The position numbers and the translations under genes were made by a program. Below are positions 17,318 to 28,700 of a stretch of DNA of 64,000 bases, in pieces. The first letter of the stretch is position 1; each line of letters opens with the position of its first letter. Source of the stretch: Ramlibacter monticola (GTDB lineage Bacteria; Pseudomonadota; Gammaproteobacteria; Burkholderiales; Burkholderiaceae_C); NCBI RefSeq assembly GCF_016722785.1, contig NZ_JAEQNE010000001.1:310001-374000 (forward strand). Direction: 5' to 3'. The notes under the pieces were generated by a model that was not told the origin of the DNA, searched no databases, and saw only the letters and a list, made by a program, of their open reading frames with translations.

Positions 17318-18457
17318 ATGGGATCGATCCGCTTCGCGCTGCTTGCCGCCAGCTGCGCACTCGCCGCCGGCGCGGCGAACGCCGAAATCACCGTCGGGGT
17401 TTCGCTGGGCACCACGGGCCCGGGCGCCTCGCTCGGCATCCCCTACAAGAACGCCTTCCAGTTGGTGCCCAAAACGCTGGGCGGCGAGCCGGTGCGCTAT
17501 ATCATCCTGGACGACGAATCCAAGCCGGACGCCGCGGCGAAGAACGCCCGCAAATTCGTCTCCGAGGACAAGGTCGACGCCATGATGGGCTCCAACGGAG
17601 TGCCCTCGGCGGCGGCGATGGCCCAGGTCGCGGCGGAATCGAAGACGCCGCTGGTGTCGCTGACGCCCCTGCCGCCGCTCGCGCCCGACCGGCTGCACTG
17701 GACCGTCATCGTGCCGCAGACCACCGAGCTGATGATGAGCGCGGTGGCCCAGCACATGAAGGCGAAGGGCATCAAGACCGCGGGCTACATCGGCTTCTCC
17801 GACACCTGGGGCGACCTGGTCTACAACGCGGCATCGACCCTGGCGCCCGGCAGCGGCTTCAAGCTCGTGACCAACGAGCGCTACGCCCGCGCCGACACCA
17901 GCGTGGCCGGCCAGGTGCTGAAGATCATCGCGGCGGCGCCCGAGGCCGTGATCGTCGGCGGTTCGGGCTCGCCCGGCGCCACGCCGCAGATCGCGCTGGT
18001 CGAACGCGGCTTCAAGGGCCCGATCTATCACAACCACGGCACCGTGAACCTGCCCTTCATCCAGACCGGCAAGACGGCAGCCGAAGGCGCGATCGCGCCG
18101 ACCGGCGCCCTGATCGTGGCCGAGGAACTGCCGGCCGACTTCCCCACCAAGGCGGTCTCGCTCGATTTCGTCAAGCGCTACGAGGCGGCCTTCGGGCCGG
18201 GCACGCGCAACGCATTCGCCGGCTACACGTACGACGGCGTGCTGCTGCTCGATGCCGCCGCGGCCGTGGCGCTGAAGAAGGCGAAGCCCGGCACGCCGGA
18301 GTTCCGCGCCGCCCTGCGCGATGCGCTGGAGAACGTGAAGAACGTGGTCGGTACGCACGGCGTCTACAACCTGACGCCGGCCAACCACAACGGCCTGGAC
18401 GAGCGCGCGCGCGTGCTGGTGCAGGTCGTGAAGGGCGAGTGGCGCCTGATGAAGTGA
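17318..18457 (+). CDS. ABC transporter substrate-binding protein (Liv/Peripla_BP_6 type)
   Basis: 379 residues with a cleavable signal peptide ([18 protein letters not shown], cleavage likely after ANA). The mature part begins [17 protein letters not shown], typical of the branched-chain amino acid binding family that also binds aromatic and short carboxylic acids. GAGAGGAGA precedes the start closely, giving strong translation. It is followed by permease and ATPase genes and should deliver the operon's substrate. Ligand specificity cannot be read from the sequence. Confidence 0.92.
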   Translation: MGSIRFALLAASCALAAGAANAEITVGVSLGTTGPGASLGIPYKNAFQLVPKTLGGEPVRYIILDDESKPDAAAKNARKFVSEDKVDAMMGSNGVPSAAAMAQVAAESKTPLVSLTPLPPLAPDRLHWTVIVPQTTELMMSAVAQHMKAKGIKTAGYIGFSDTWGDLVYNAASTLAPGSGFKLVTNERYARADTSVAGQVLKIIAAAPEAVIVGGSGSPGATPQIALVERGFKGPIYHNHGTVNLPFIQTGKTAAEGAIAPTGALIVAEELPADFPTKAVSLDFVKRYEAAFGPGTRNAFAGYTYDGVLLLDAAAAVALKKAKPGTPEFRAALRDALENVKNVVGTHGVYNLTPANHNGLDERARVLVQVVKGEWRLMK

Positions 18458-18479
18458 AGCCGGGCCTCCGCCTTCCGCC

Positions 18480-19526
18480 ATGAACGCCGACGTCGCCCTC
18501 TGGCTGGCCCAGGACGGCATCACCACGGGCGCGATCTACGCGCTGCTCGCGCTCGCGCTCCTGCTGGTGTTCGCCGTCACCCGGATCATCTTCGTGCCGC
18601 AGGGCGACTTCATCTCCTATGCCGGCTTGACGCTGGGCATGCTGCAGCTCGGCCAGCTGCCCGGCACGGTGTACGTGCTGCTGGGGGGCGGCGCGCTCGT
18701 CGCCCTCGTCGACGGCTGGGCGGCCTGGCGCGAACGCGCGCCGCGGCGCCTGCTGCGCATCGTCGCCCTGAACGTGGGGCTGCCGGTGGCGATCGCCCTG
18801 CTCACCGCCTGGGCCGTGCCGCGCAAGCTGGATACGGTGTGGCAGATGGCGCTGACGCTGCTGCTGGTGGTGCCGCTGGGGCCGATGCTGTACCGGCTGG
18901 CCTACCGGCCGCTGGCCGACGCGTCCGTGCTGGTGCTGTTCATCGTGTCGATGGCCGCCCACTACGCCCTGTCGGGCCTGGCGCTGGCCGTCTTCGGCAG
19001 CGAAGGGCTGCGCACCAGCCCGATCTCGGACCTGAAGTTCCCCCTCGGCGTGCTGCAGGTCAGCGCGCAGAGCCTGTGGATCCTCGCCGCATCCGTCGCG
19101 TGCATGGCGGCCCTGTGGGCCTTCTTCGAGCGTTCGCTCACCGGCAAGGCCCTGCGGGCCACGGCGATGAACCGCATCGGGGCCCGCCTGGTCGGCATCC
19201 CCACCGCCGCGGCCGGCCGGCTCGCCTTCTGGCTGGCGGCGGCGATCGGTGCGCTCTCGGGCATCCTGATCTCGCCGATCGCGACGGTCTACTACGACAC
19301 CGGCCTGATGATCGGCCTGAAGGGCTTCGTCGGCGCCATCCTGGGCGGGATGCTGAGTTATCCGCTGGCCGCGCTGGGCGCCCTGGGGGTCGGCCTGCTG
19401 GAAGCCTACGCCTCCTTCTGGGCGAGCCCCCTGAAGGAAAGCATCGTCTTCGGCTTCCTGATCCCCGTCCTGCTGTGGCGCTCCCTCGGCTCGCGCCACC
19501 CGGTCGTGGAGGACGAAGAAGAATGA
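18480..19526 (+). CDS. Branched-chain-type ABC transporter permease (LivH-like)
   Basis: 348 residues, longer than the usual 290. The N-terminus [21 protein letters not shown] is the LivH signature. A region at about residues 65-125 contains an additional hydrophobic segment. The C-terminal half has the [19 protein letters not shown] and [11 protein letters not shown] blocks that contact the ATPase. Begins 22 nt after the binding protein and overlaps the next gene by 4 nt. It forms one half of the membrane channel. Confidence 0.92.
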   Translation: MNADVALWLAQDGITTGAIYALLALALLLVFAVTRIIFVPQGDFISYAGLTLGMLQLGQLPGTVYVLLGGGALVALVDGWAAWRERAPRRLLRIVALNVGLPVAIALLTAWAVPRKLDTVWQMALTLLLVVPLGPMLYRLAYRPLADASVLVLFIVSMAAHYALSGLALAVFGSEGLRTSPISDLKFPLGVLQVSAQSLWILAASVACMAALWAFFERSLTGKALRATAMNRIGARLVGIPTAAAGRLAFWLAAAIGALSGILISPIATVYYDTGLMIGLKGFVGAILGGMLSYPLAALGALGVGLLEAYASFWASPLKESIVFGFLIPVLLWRSLGSRHPVVEDEEE

Positions 19527-21346
19527 GCGCGATGCTGGACCAGGTGCAGGAGCCGGCGGCGTCGGTCACGCACGCCGCGCGCTGGTGGCTGGGCGCCCTG
19601 CTGGTGCTGGCGCTGCCGCCCTGGCTGCTGCCGGAATTCCAGGTCACCCTCCTGAACTACATCGGGCTCGCCACGCTGGTGGCGCTCGGCCTCGTCGTGA
19701 TGACCGGCGTGGCCGGCATCGTCTCCTTCGGCCAGCAGGCGTTTGTGGGCATCGCCGCCTACACGACCGCGGCGCTCACCGTGCTGCACGGCGGCTCGCC
19801 GTGGCTGGGCCTGGCGGCGAGCCTGGGGCTGGTCGCCGTCCTGGCGGCGCTGATCGGCTGGATCACGCTGCGGCTGTCGGGGCACTACCTCTCGATCGCC
19901 ACGATCGCCTGGGGCATCGCGATCTACAACCTGTTCGGCAACCTGCCCCAGCTGGGGCAGTACAGCGGCATCGACAACGTGCCGCCGGTGTCGGTCGCGG
20001 GCTGGGCGTTCGACACGGGGCGCAAGTCCTACCTCCTGATCTGGGCGTGCACGCTGGCTTCGCTCGCGGCGGCGCGCAACCTGCTCGATTCGCGCCCGGG
20101 CCGCGCCATCCGCGCCCTCCGCTTCCGCGCGGCGATGGCCGAGAGCTGCGGCGTGGACACCGCGGCCCTCAAGCAGTTGGTGTTCCTCCACGCCGCCCTG
20201 CTGGCGGCGCTGGCCGGCTGGCTGCACGCGCACTTCCTGCGCTTCGTCAGTCCGCATGCGTTCGGCGTCAACGCGGGCATCGACTACCTCTTCATGGCGG
20301 TCGTCGGCGGCGCCGGCAGCGTCTGGGGCGCGCTGGTGGGCGCCTCCATCGTCACCGTCGCCAAGGAGTGGCTGAAGGACGTCCTGCCCCAGGTCTTCCA
20401 GCATGCGGGCAACTACGAGGCCATCGTCTTCGGCGTGCTGATGGTGCTGCTGCTGCGCCGCACCCGCGAGGGCCTGATGCCCGCGCTGGCTCGCTGGTGG
20501 CCGGCCTCCTGGCGCGCGGCGCGCCCGGCGCGACCGGCCCCCGGGGGCGGGGCGCAGCGGCTGCCGCAGCGCCAGCAACCCGCGGCCGGCACGCCCCTGC
20601 TGGAGGTGGCCGGCCTGGGCAAGCGCTTCGGCGGGCTGGTGGCCGTCAAGGAGATTTCGTTCTCGCTGCGCGCTGGCGAGATCCTCGGGCTCATCGGGCC
20701 CAACGGCGCCGGCAAGAGCACGCTGTTCAACCTCGTGAGCGGGACCCTGCCCGCCAGCCAGGGCGAGGTCCACCTGCTGGGCGAGCCCATCGCGGGCCGG
20801 CCTTCGCGCGAGATCGCGCGCCGCGGGCTCGCCCGCAGCTTCCAGCACGTGAACCTGGTCTCGCGGATGTCCGTCCTCGACAACGTGGCGCTGGGGGCGC
20901 ACCTGCGCGGCACGCGGGGCGCGGGGGCGGCGATGCTGCGCCGCGACCGCACCGAAGAAGCCCGCCTGCTGGCGGAAGCGGCGCGCCAGGTCGAGCGAGC
21001 GGGCCTGGCCGACGTGCTGCACGCCCCGGCGGGCAGCCTGCCCCTGGGACGCCAGCGCGCGGTGGAGATCGCGCGCGCGCTGGCGGCCGACCCGCTGCTG
21101 CTGCTGCTCGACGAGCCGGCCGCGGGGCTGCGCTACGCGGAGAAGCAGGTGCTCTCGCAGCTGCTGCGGCGGCTGCGCGCCGAGGGCATGAGCATCCTGC
21201 TGGTCGAACACGACATGGAGTTCGTGATGGGGCTGGTGGACCGGCTCGTGGTGATGGACTTCGGCGAGAAGATCGCCGAGGGCCTGCCCGCCGAGATCCA
21301 GCGCCATCCGGCCGTGATCGAGGCGTACCTCGGAGGCGCCGAATGA
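19523..21346 (+). CDS. Fused ABC permease and ATPase (LivM-LivG)
   Basis: 607 residues. Residues 1 to about 330 form a LivM-like permease ([36 protein letters not shown]). A Pro/Ala/Arg-rich linker of about 35 residues follows, then a LivG-like ATPase from about residue 365. The ATPase has Walker A GPNGAGKS, a degenerate signature SLPLGRQR in place of LSxGxQ, and Walker [12 protein letters not shown]. No stop or start occurs in the linker. Such fusions are known for some Liv-type transporters. Overlaps both neighbours by 4 nt. Confidence 0.92.
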   Translation: MSAMLDQVQEPAASVTHAARWWLGALLVLALPPWLLPEFQVTLLNYIGLATLVALGLVVMTGVAGIVSFGQQAFVGIAAYTTAALTVLHGGSPWLGLAASLGLVAVLAALIGWITLRLSGHYLSIATIAWGIAIYNLFGNLPQLGQYSGIDNVPPVSVAGWAFDTGRKSYLLIWACTLASLAAARNLLDSRPGRAIRALRFRAAMAESCGVDTAALKQLVFLHAALLAALAGWLHAHFLRFVSPHAFGVNAGIDYLFMAVVGGAGSVWGALVGASIVTVAKEWLKDVLPQVFQHAGNYEAIVFGVLMVLLLRRTREGLMPALARWWPASWRAARPARPAPGGGAQRLPQRQQPAAGTPLLEVAGLGKRFGGLVAVKEISFSLRAGEILGLIGPNGAGKSTLFNLVSGTLPASQGEVHLLGEPIAGRPSREIARRGLARSFQHVNLVSRMSVLDNVALGAHLRGTRGAGAAMLRRDRTEEARLLAEAARQVERAGLADVLHAPAGSLPLGRQRAVEIARALAADPLLLLLDEPAAGLRYAEKQVLSQLLRRLRAEGMSILLVEHDMEFVMGLVDRLVVMDFGEKIAEGLPAEIQRHPAVIEAYLGGAE

Positions 21347-22092
21347 CGGCCGAACCGCTGCTGCAGGTCCGCGACCTGCATGTGTCCCACGGCAAGGTCG
21401 AGGCCGTGCACGGCATCAGCCTGGACGTGCCGGCCGGCGCCATCGTGACCGTCATCGGGCCCAACGGCGCCGGCAAGTCCACGCTGCTGGCCGCCCTGAT
21501 GGGTCTGCTGCCCTGCCGCGGCAGCGTGCGCTATGCCGGCGCCGACGTGCAAGCGCTGCCGGTCGAGGCCCGCGTCGGCGCCGGCCTGTCGCTGGTGCCG
21601 GAACGGCGCGAGCTGTTCGGCGAGCTGAGCGTGCACGACAACCTGCGGCTGGGCGCGTACCAGCGCCGGCGCGCCGGCGGGCGTGCCGCTGCCGATGAAT
21701 TGCGCGAGGTGTACGTCCGTTTTCCGCGCCTGCGGGAGCGCCGCGACCAGCTCGCCGTCACCCTGTCGGGGGGCGAACGGCAGATGCTGGCGATCGGGCG
21801 CGCGCTGATGGCGCGCCCCCGGCTGCTGATGCTGGACGAGCCGAGCCTGGGCCTGGCGCCGCGGATCGTGCGCGACATCCTCCACATCGTCGCCGACCTG
21901 CGCACCGAGGGCGTGGCCATCCTGCTGGTGGAGCAGAACGCGCGTGCCGCCCTGGAGGTCGCGGACACCGGCTACGTGCTGGAGACCGGCGAGCTCGTGC
22001 TGCAGGGCCCGGCACGGGAGCTCGCCGGGCACGCGCGCGTGATCGCCTCCTATCTCGGGCTGAAGGGCGCGACGGCGGAGGCGACCGGATGA
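21343..22092 (+). CDS. Branched-chain-type ABC transporter ATPase (LivF-like)
   Basis: 249 residues, standard for LivF. Walker A is GPNGAGKS, the signature is LSGGERQ, Walker B is [13 protein letters not shown], and the H-loop position reads LVEQNA as in LivF proteins. It pairs with the ATPase half of the preceding fusion; here the signature is intact, whereas the partner's is degenerate. Overlaps the following acyl-CoA ligase by 4 nt, which ties uptake to activation of the imported acid. Confidence 0.94.
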   Translation: MTAEPLLQVRDLHVSHGKVEAVHGISLDVPAGAIVTVIGPNGAGKSTLLAALMGLLPCRGSVRYAGADVQALPVEARVGAGLSLVPERRELFGELSVHDNLRLGAYQRRRAGGRAAADELREVYVRFPRLRERRDQLAVTLSGGERQMLAIGRALMARPRLLMLDEPSLGLAPRIVRDILHIVADLRTEGVAILLVEQNARAALEVADTGYVLETGELVLQGPARELAGHARVIASYLGLKGATAEATG

Positions 22093-23612
22093 GGCCGGTT
22101 TCGCAAGTGCTGCCGCCCGCCGAAGCGACGGTGGTGCAGATGCTCGCGGCCGCCGCTCAGGCGGCACCGCGCGGCGAAGCCCTGGTCGCCGGCGAGCGCC
22201 GGCTGGACTACGCGGGCTACCTCGCCGGCGTCGCCGGTTTCGCGCGCGAACTGCAGGCCCTGGGCGCGCAGGGCGGACGCGTGGCCACGCTGATGGGGAA
22301 CTCGATCGACGCCTGCATCGCCGCGCTCGCCACGCTGGCCGCCGGCGCGCAGCAGGTGCCCCTGAATCCGCTGTACACCGCCTACGAGCTCGCCGCCATC
22401 CTCGAGGGCGCGGAGCCCACGGTGCTGGTCGCGGATGCGGCCCTGGCGGAGATGGCCGGGCCCGTCGCGCGTCGCGCCGGTGTGGCGCACCTCATCGTCG
22501 TCGGGGACGGCGCCCGCCGCCTGGATGCCTGGCGGCCCGGCGAAACCGACCTGCCCCCGCCCCCGGCGCCGGATTCGCTGGCGCTGCTGCAATACACCGG
22601 CGGCACCACGGGACGGCCCAAGGGTGTCGAGCTCACGCACGGCGCGATCGCCGTGAACGTCGCGCAGCGCGAGGCCCTGCTGCCCACCCGGCGGCGCGAT
22701 CGCGTCCTGTGCATGACGCCGCTGTCGCACGCCTATGCGATGGCGATGGGGCTGTTCCTGTCGCTGCATTGCGCCGGCACGCTGGTCATCCTGCCGCGCT
22801 ACCAGCCAGACGAAGTGCTGGCCGCCGTCGCGCGCGAGCGCATCGGCGTCTTCCTGGGCACGCCCACCATCTTCACCGGCCTGCTGGCCCACCCCGGCTT
22901 CGCCACCGCGAGCTGGCGCACCGTGCACACCTGCTACTCGGGCTCGTCCGCCCTGCCGGTGGTCACGCTGGAACGCTGGCGCGACGCAGTCGGCGCGCCG
23001 GTGCACGAGGGCTACGGGCAGACCGAGGCCGGTCCCGTGTTGAGCTTCAATCCGGTGCCCGGCCCGGTGCGGCCGGGCACGGTGGGCGTGCCGGTGCCGC
23101 TGACCGAGATCGAGATCGTCGATGTGGAGACCGGCCTGCAGGTGCTGCCTCCGGGCGCCTGCGGCGAGATCCGGGTGCGCGGCCCGCAGGTGATGCGGGG
23201 CTATCGCAAGCGGCCCGAGGAGACCGCGCAGGCGCTGCGCGGCGGCTGGCTCTACACCGGCGACATCGGCGCCTTCGACGCCGACGGGTATCTCTCCATC
23301 CGGGACCGCAAGAAGGACATGGTGATCGTGGGCGGCTACAACGTGTACCCGCGCGAGGTCGAAGAGGTCCTGTTCGCGCATCCCGACGTCGCGGACGCCG
23401 CCGTGGTGGGCCGGCCCGACGCCTACCGGGGAGAGGCGCTGGTGGCGCACGTGGTGCCGCGGCCCGGTGCCCCTCCCGATGCCGACGCCCTGCTGGCGCA
23501 TTGCCGCGAGCGGCTCGCCCGCTACAAGATCCCGGCCGAGTGGCGCTTCTCGCACGCGCTGCCGAAGACCGCGGCCAACAAGACCGACAAGAACGCACTG
23601 CGGAGAACCTGA
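22089..23612 (+). CDS. Acyl-CoA synthetase (AMP-forming), copy 2
   Basis: 507 residues of the class I adenylate-forming family. The phosphate loop is [16 protein letters not shown], the A5 motif is GYGQTEAGP, the hinge is [20 protein letters not shown], and the C-terminal Lys region is [12 protein letters not shown]. It is only distantly similar to the copy at 3772-5334, so they are not a recent duplication and probably act on different acids. It begins with a 4-nt overlap to the transporter ATPase and ends with a TGATG overlap to the dehydrogenase-hydratase gene. Confidence 0.92.
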   Translation: MRPVSQVLPPAEATVVQMLAAAAQAAPRGEALVAGERRLDYAGYLAGVAGFARELQALGAQGGRVATLMGNSIDACIAALATLAAGAQQVPLNPLYTAYELAAILEGAEPTVLVADAALAEMAGPVARRAGVAHLIVVGDGARRLDAWRPGETDLPPPPAPDSLALLQYTGGTTGRPKGVELTHGAIAVNVAQREALLPTRRRDRVLCMTPLSHAYAMAMGLFLSLHCAGTLVILPRYQPDEVLAAVARERIGVFLGTPTIFTGLLAHPGFATASWRTVHTCYSGSSALPVVTLERWRDAVGAPVHEGYGQTEAGPVLSFNPVPGPVRPGTVGVPVPLTEIEIVDVETGLQVLPPGACGEIRVRGPQVMRGYRKRPEETAQALRGGWLYTGDIGAFDADGYLSIRDRKKDMVIVGGYNVYPREVEEVLFAHPDVADAAVVGRPDAYRGEALVAHVVPRPGAPPDADALLAHCRERLARYKIPAEWRFSHALPKTAANKTDKNALRRT

Positions 23613-25633
23613 TGACGACCCGCCCCCGCTTCGCCAATCCCCTGCTCGAACCCGCCGCGCGCCCGGCACCGCGGCGCGTCGCCGTGATCGGCGCGGGCAC
23701 GATCGGCCCGGACATCGCCTGGTACCTGAAGTCCGCGCTGCCCGGGCTGCAACTGGTGCTGCTGGACGTGCGCCAGGCGGCCATCGCCGAAGCGCTCGCG
23801 CGCCTGAAGGGCTATGCCGACAAGGCCGTGGCGCGCGGGAAGATGAGCGAGAGTGCCGCCGAAGCCGCGCTCGCGGGGCTCACCGGCAGCACCGATTACG
23901 AGACGCTGCGCGGCTGCGACTGGGTGATCGAGGCGGCCACGGAGGACCTGGCGCTCAAGCGCCGGATCTTCGCCGAGGTGGAGGCGCGGGTCGATGCGGG
24001 CGCCGCAATCACCTCCAACACCAGCTCGCTGCCCGCGCAGCGCATCTTCGGGCAACTGGCGCATCCGGAGCGCGCGACGGTGACGCACTTCTTCGCCCCC
24101 GCGTGGCGCAATCCGGTGGTGGAGGTGGTCGCCTGGCCGGGCGCCGACCCGGCGCTGGTGGCGTGGCTGCGGCGCCTGTTCGCGCAGACCGGCAAGCTGC
24201 CCCTGGTGACCGCGGACGCACCGTGCTTCATGCTCGATCGCGTGTTCGACAACTGGTGCAACGAGGCGGCGCTGCTGCTGGACGAAGCGAGCGCCGCGCA
24301 GATCGACAGCGTCGCCGCGGAGTTCGTCCATGCCGGGCCCTTCTTCGTGCTGAACCTGGCGCACGGCAACCCGATCATCCTCGAGACCAACACGCTGCAG
24401 GCCGACGAGGAGGGCGAGCACTATCGCCCGGCACCGGTGTTCCGTTCCGTGGAGCGCTGGAATACCGTGGCGCCGGGACGCGAAGTCGAGGTTCCGCCGG
24501 CGCTGCACGCGCGCATCCGCGACCGGCTGCTGGGCGTGCTGTGGTCGCAGAGCGTGGACATCCTGGACCGCGGCATCGGCGACGCCGCCGATCTCGACAT
24601 CGGCTGCCGGCTCGCGCTGGGCTTCCGCCGAGGGCCGCTGGAGCTCCTGCGTTCGCTCGGCGCCGCCGAGTGCACGCGCGTGCTCGATCGCTTCGTGCGC
24701 GAGCGGCCGGGCATGCCGGGCCCGCGCCGCGAGCTCGCCGCGTATCTCCCTGCCGAACGCCACGTGCTGGTCGACGAGGTGGACGGCGTCAAGGTGATCA
24801 CCCTGCGCCGGCCGGAAGCGCTGAATGCGCTGCACGACGAGCTCACCGACGAGATCCTGGGCGTCATCCGGCGCCACGAGGACGAGCCCGGAGTGGCCGG
24901 CTTCGCGATCGTCGGCTACGGCGGCAAGGCCTTCTGTGCCGGCGGGGACATCGGCCGCTTCCCGTCCCTGCTGGGCAACGCGGAAGGCGCGGCGCAGTAC
25001 GCGCGCGACTGCTCGCGCCTGCTGGTGCACCTGGACCGCGCGCGCAAGCCGGTGGTCGCCGCCCTCAACGGCATGGCGCTGGGCGGCGGCTTCGAGCTGG
25101 CGACCCGCTGCCACGCGCTGGTCGCCGAGCGCGGCGCGTGGATGCAGTTGCCCGAGGTGACGCTGGGGATCCTGCCCGCCATCGGCGCGATGGTTGTGCC
25201 GTACCGGCGCTGGCCCCGGGCGGCGGCGGTCTTCCACGGCATGCTCACGCGCGCCGAGCGCCTGAAGGCGGCGCAGGCGCAGGAACTGGGCATCGTCGAC
25301 GAGCTGGCCGACGGCTACGACGCCCTGGTCGCCCGCGCCGTGGCGAAGGTGCACGCGCTCGCCGGGCGCCTGCAACCGATCCCCGACGCGCCGGTGCCGG
25401 TGCCCGCCTTCGAGGCCGGCCCGCCCCGCGCCGCCGACGGCCGCGTCCTGAGCGGCACCGTGATCGGGATCATCGAGGGCGCGGTGCGGGAAGCCGCGGC
25501 GGCGCCCACGCTGCACGCGGCGCTGGAGGCCGGCTATCGCGCCTTCGGCACGGTGGCCTGTACGGCCGCCGCGCGCGAAGGCATCACGGCGTTCGTGGAG
25601 CGGCGCAGCCCGGATTTCGGCGCCACGGGCTGA
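23612..25633 (+). CDS. 3-hydroxyacyl-CoA dehydrogenase / enoyl-CoA hydratase fusion
   Basis: 673 residues. The N-terminal NAD-binding domain has VIGAGTIGPDIAWYL, and a 3HCDH C-domain extends to about residue 380. A crotonase domain fills the rest, with oxyanion-hole segments AFCAGGDIGRF and ALNGMALGGGFELA and both catalytic Glu positions present (GGFELA and LPEVTLG). The order, dehydrogenase then hydratase, is the reverse of classical FadB. It would hydrate an enoyl-CoA and oxidise the 3-hydroxyacyl-CoA, linking the acyl-CoA dehydrogenase (9205) to the thiolase (2555). Confidence 0.92.
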   Translation: MTTRPRFANPLLEPAARPAPRRVAVIGAGTIGPDIAWYLKSALPGLQLVLLDVRQAAIAEALARLKGYADKAVARGKMSESAAEAALAGLTGSTDYETLRGCDWVIEAATEDLALKRRIFAEVEARVDAGAAITSNTSSLPAQRIFGQLAHPERATVTHFFAPAWRNPVVEVVAWPGADPALVAWLRRLFAQTGKLPLVTADAPCFMLDRVFDNWCNEAALLLDEASAAQIDSVAAEFVHAGPFFVLNLAHGNPIILETNTLQADEEGEHYRPAPVFRSVERWNTVAPGREVEVPPALHARIRDRLLGVLWSQSVDILDRGIGDAADLDIGCRLALGFRRGPLELLRSLGAAECTRVLDRFVRERPGMPGPRRELAAYLPAERHVLVDEVDGVKVITLRRPEALNALHDELTDEILGVIRRHEDEPGVAGFAIVGYGGKAFCAGGDIGRFPSLLGNAEGAAQYARDCSRLLVHLDRARKPVVAALNGMALGGGFELATRCHALVAERGAWMQLPEVTLGILPAIGAMVVPYRRWPRAAAVFHGMLTRAERLKAAQAQELGIVDELADGYDALVARAVAKVHALAGRLQPIPDAPVPVPAFEAGPPRAADGRVLSGTVIGIIEGAVREAAAAPTLHAALEAGYRAFGTVACTAAAREGITAFVERRSPDFGATG

Positions 25634-25647
25634 CCCGGGATCGCGCG

Positions 25648-25707
25648 ATGAAGACCCGGTGCTCACCGGCGCGAAGGCAGACGGACGCCAGCGGGTTGCA
25701 TCCATGA
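25648..25707 (+). CDS. Possible 19-codon leader ORF before the oxidoreductase gene
   Basis: ATG at 25648 follows CGGGA and opens a 19-codon Arg-rich frame. Its stop TGA (25705-25707) overlaps the ATG at 25704 of the large oxidoreductase gene as ATGA. This is the one spot in the 3' half of the operon where neighbours are not directly coupled. The small ORF may simply bridge translation across the gap, or act as a regulatory leader. No homology-based support. Confidence 0.35.
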   Translation: MKTRCSPARRQTDASGLHP

Positions 25708-28700
25708 AGAAGGGCGCGTTGGACGACAAGTACCAGCTGGAAGGCGGGCCCGTGTTCCTGACCGCCATGCAGGCGCTCGCCCGCCTGCCGATGCTGCAGC
25801 GCGAACGCGACCGCGCAGCGGGCCTGGCCACCGCGGGCTACGTCTCCGGCTACCGCGGCTCGCCGGTGGGAGGGCTGGACACGGCGCTGCACGAAGCGCA
25901 GCCTTTCCTCGCGGCGCACGACATCCGCTTCCACCCCGCCGTCAACGAGGAGCTGGCGGCCAGCGCGCTCTGGGGCACGCAGCAGCTGCACCTGCTGCCG
26001 GGCGCCCGGCGCGACGGCATCTTCGGCATGTGGTACGGCAAGGGCCCCGGCGTGGACCGCTGCGGCGACGTGTTCAAGCACGCCAACTTCGCCGGCACGT
26101 CCAGGCACGGCGGCGTGCTGGTGGTGGCCGGTGACGACCACGGCGCGCGCTCGTCGGCCGTGGCGCACCAGAGCGAACACATCTTCTCGGCCTGCGCCAT
26201 GCCGGTGCTGACGCCGGCCGGCGTGCAGGACATTCTCGACCTGGGCCTGCACGGCTGGTCCTTGTCGCGCTATTCGGGCTGCTGGGTGGCCATGAAGCTG
26301 ACGTCGGAGACCGCCGAGAGTTCGGTCGTGGCCGAAGCGGGGCCGGACCGCATCGCCGTCGCTTGGCCGGACGACTTCGCCCTGCCGCCCGAGGGCGTGC
26401 ACCTGCGCTGGCCCGACCCGCAGCTGGCGCAGGAGCGCCGGATGCAGGAATTCAAGATCTACGCGGCGGCGGCCTACGCCCGGGCCAACGGCCTGAACCG
26501 GCTCGTGTTCGATGCGCCCCGCCCGCGCATCGGGATCATCGCCTGCGGCAAGGCCTGGCTGGACGTGCGTCAGGCGCTCGCCGACCTGGGCATCGACGCC
26601 CGCGTGGCCAGCGACATCGGCCTGCGGCTCTACAAGGTCGGCATGGCCTGGCCGCTGGAAGCGGCCGGCGTGAGGCGCTTCGCGCGCGGCCTCGAGGAGA
26701 TCCTGGTCGTCGAGGAAAAGCGCCAGGTCATCGAATACCAGCTGAAGGAAATGCTGTACGACTGGCGCGACCCGGAGCGCCCGCGCGTGGTCGGCAAGTT
26801 CGACGAGAGCGGCGAATGGCCGGCGCCCCCCCACCAGTGGCTGCTGCCGCCGACGGGCGACCTGTCGCCGGCGATCGTGGCGCGGGTGATCGCCGCCCGG
26901 ATCGCGCACTTCCACGACAGCCCCGAGGTGCGCGCGCACCTGGCGCTGCTGGCCGGGCATGAGCGGGCCCTGGCGGGCTTCCAGCCCGCGCTGCAGCGCC
27001 CGCCCTACTTCTGCCCGGGCTGCCCCCACAGCCGCTCCACGTGCCTGCCCGCGGGCTCGCGCGCGCTGGGCGGCGTGGGCTGCCACCTGATGGCCACGGC
27101 CATGGACCGGGGGACGCTGACCGTCGCCCAGATGGGCGGCGAGGGGGCGACCTGGCTGGGCATGGCCGAACACGCCGGCGTGCGGCACGTGTTCGCCAAC
27201 ATGGGCGACGGCACCTGGTTCCATTCCGGTCTGCTGGCGGTCCGCGCGGCGGTCGCGGCCCGCGCCAACATCACCTACAAGCTGCTGTTCAACCACGCGG
27301 TCGCGATGACCGGCGGCCAGCCCGTCGACGGCCCGCTGACGGTGCCGCAGCTGACGCGCCAGCTGGCGGCCGAAGGCGTGGGCCGCATCGTGGTGCTGGC
27401 GGACGACACCGGCAAGTACGGCCGCTCGCCCGGGTTCGCGCCCGGCGTCGCCCTGCGCCCGCGCGAGGACCTCGAGGCGGTGCAGCGCGAACTGCGGGAC
27501 ATCCCCGGCGTCACGGCGCTCGTGTTCGACCAGACCTGCGCGGCGCAACAGCGCCGCCTGCGCAGGCGCGGCCGCACCCCCCAGGCCGCCCGTCGCCTGT
27601 TCATCCATGAACCGGTCTGCGAGGGCTGCGGCGACTGCGCCGCCAGGTCGAACTGCCTGGCGGTGCTCCCCGTGGCCACGGAGTTCGGGACCCGGCGTGC
27701 CATCGACCAGGACGCCTGCAACGTGGACACCGCCTGCCTCGCCGGCTGCTGCCCCGCGATCGTCACGGTCGAGGGGGCGTCGCCGCGCCGGCAGGGCGTC
27801 GTCGCGACCGATGCCGATTTCGACGCTCTTCCCGAGCCCGAGCTTCCTGCGCTGGCCGCGCCCTTCGGATTGCTGGTGGCGGGCGTGGGTGGAACCGGCG
27901 TCGTGACGATCGGCGCCCTGCTGGGCATGGCGGCGCACCTGGAGGGCAAGGGCGCCACGGTGCTGGACATGACGGGCATGTCGCAAAAGGCGGGCGCGGT
28001 GGCTTCGCACGTGCGCATCGCGCGCGATCCGGCCCAACTGCACGCGGTCCGGATCGCCGCCGCGCAGGCCGATACCGTGATCGGCTGCGATCTCGTCGTG
28101 GCGGCCGGCAGCCTCGGACGTTCCGTGATGCGGCCCGGTCGCACGCGTGCCTTCGTCAACACCGCGCAGGCCGTCACCGGCGACCTCGTTCGCAACCCGC
28201 GGCAGGCGTTCCCGGTCGCTGCATTGCAGGACTCGGTGCGTGCCGGCGTGGGCGAAGATGCGGTGGAATTCCTCGACGCGTCCCGGCTCGCGTCCCTGCT
28301 GCTGGGCGATTCCACCTTCACCAACGTCTTCATGCTGGGCTTCGCCTGGCAGCGCGGCTGCGTGCCGGTGGGGCGCGCGGCCCTGATGCGCGCGATCGAG
28401 CTGAATGGCGCGGCGGTCGCCGAAAACCAGCTGGCGTTCCAATGGGGCCGCCGGGCCGCCAGCGACCCGCAAGGCACGGAGCGCCTCGCCGCAGCGGCCG
28501 AATGGCTGCCCGCCGGGCGTCGCCGGTCGCAAGGGCTGGAAGAGGCGATCGCGCGCCGGCGCGAGTACCTCGTGGACTACCAGGACGAGGCCTATGCGCA
28601 GCGCTATGTCGCCTGGGTGGAGCGGGTGCGCACGGCCGAAGCGCGTGTGCTTCCCGGCAGCACGCGCCTGGCAGAAATCGTCGCGCGCAACGCCTTCCGC

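Noticed and set aside
19406..25831. Several 500-770 codon minus-strand frames opposite the transporter and fusion genes
   Set aside because: Same antisense artefact; Gln/Arg/His-rich with no recognisable motifs.
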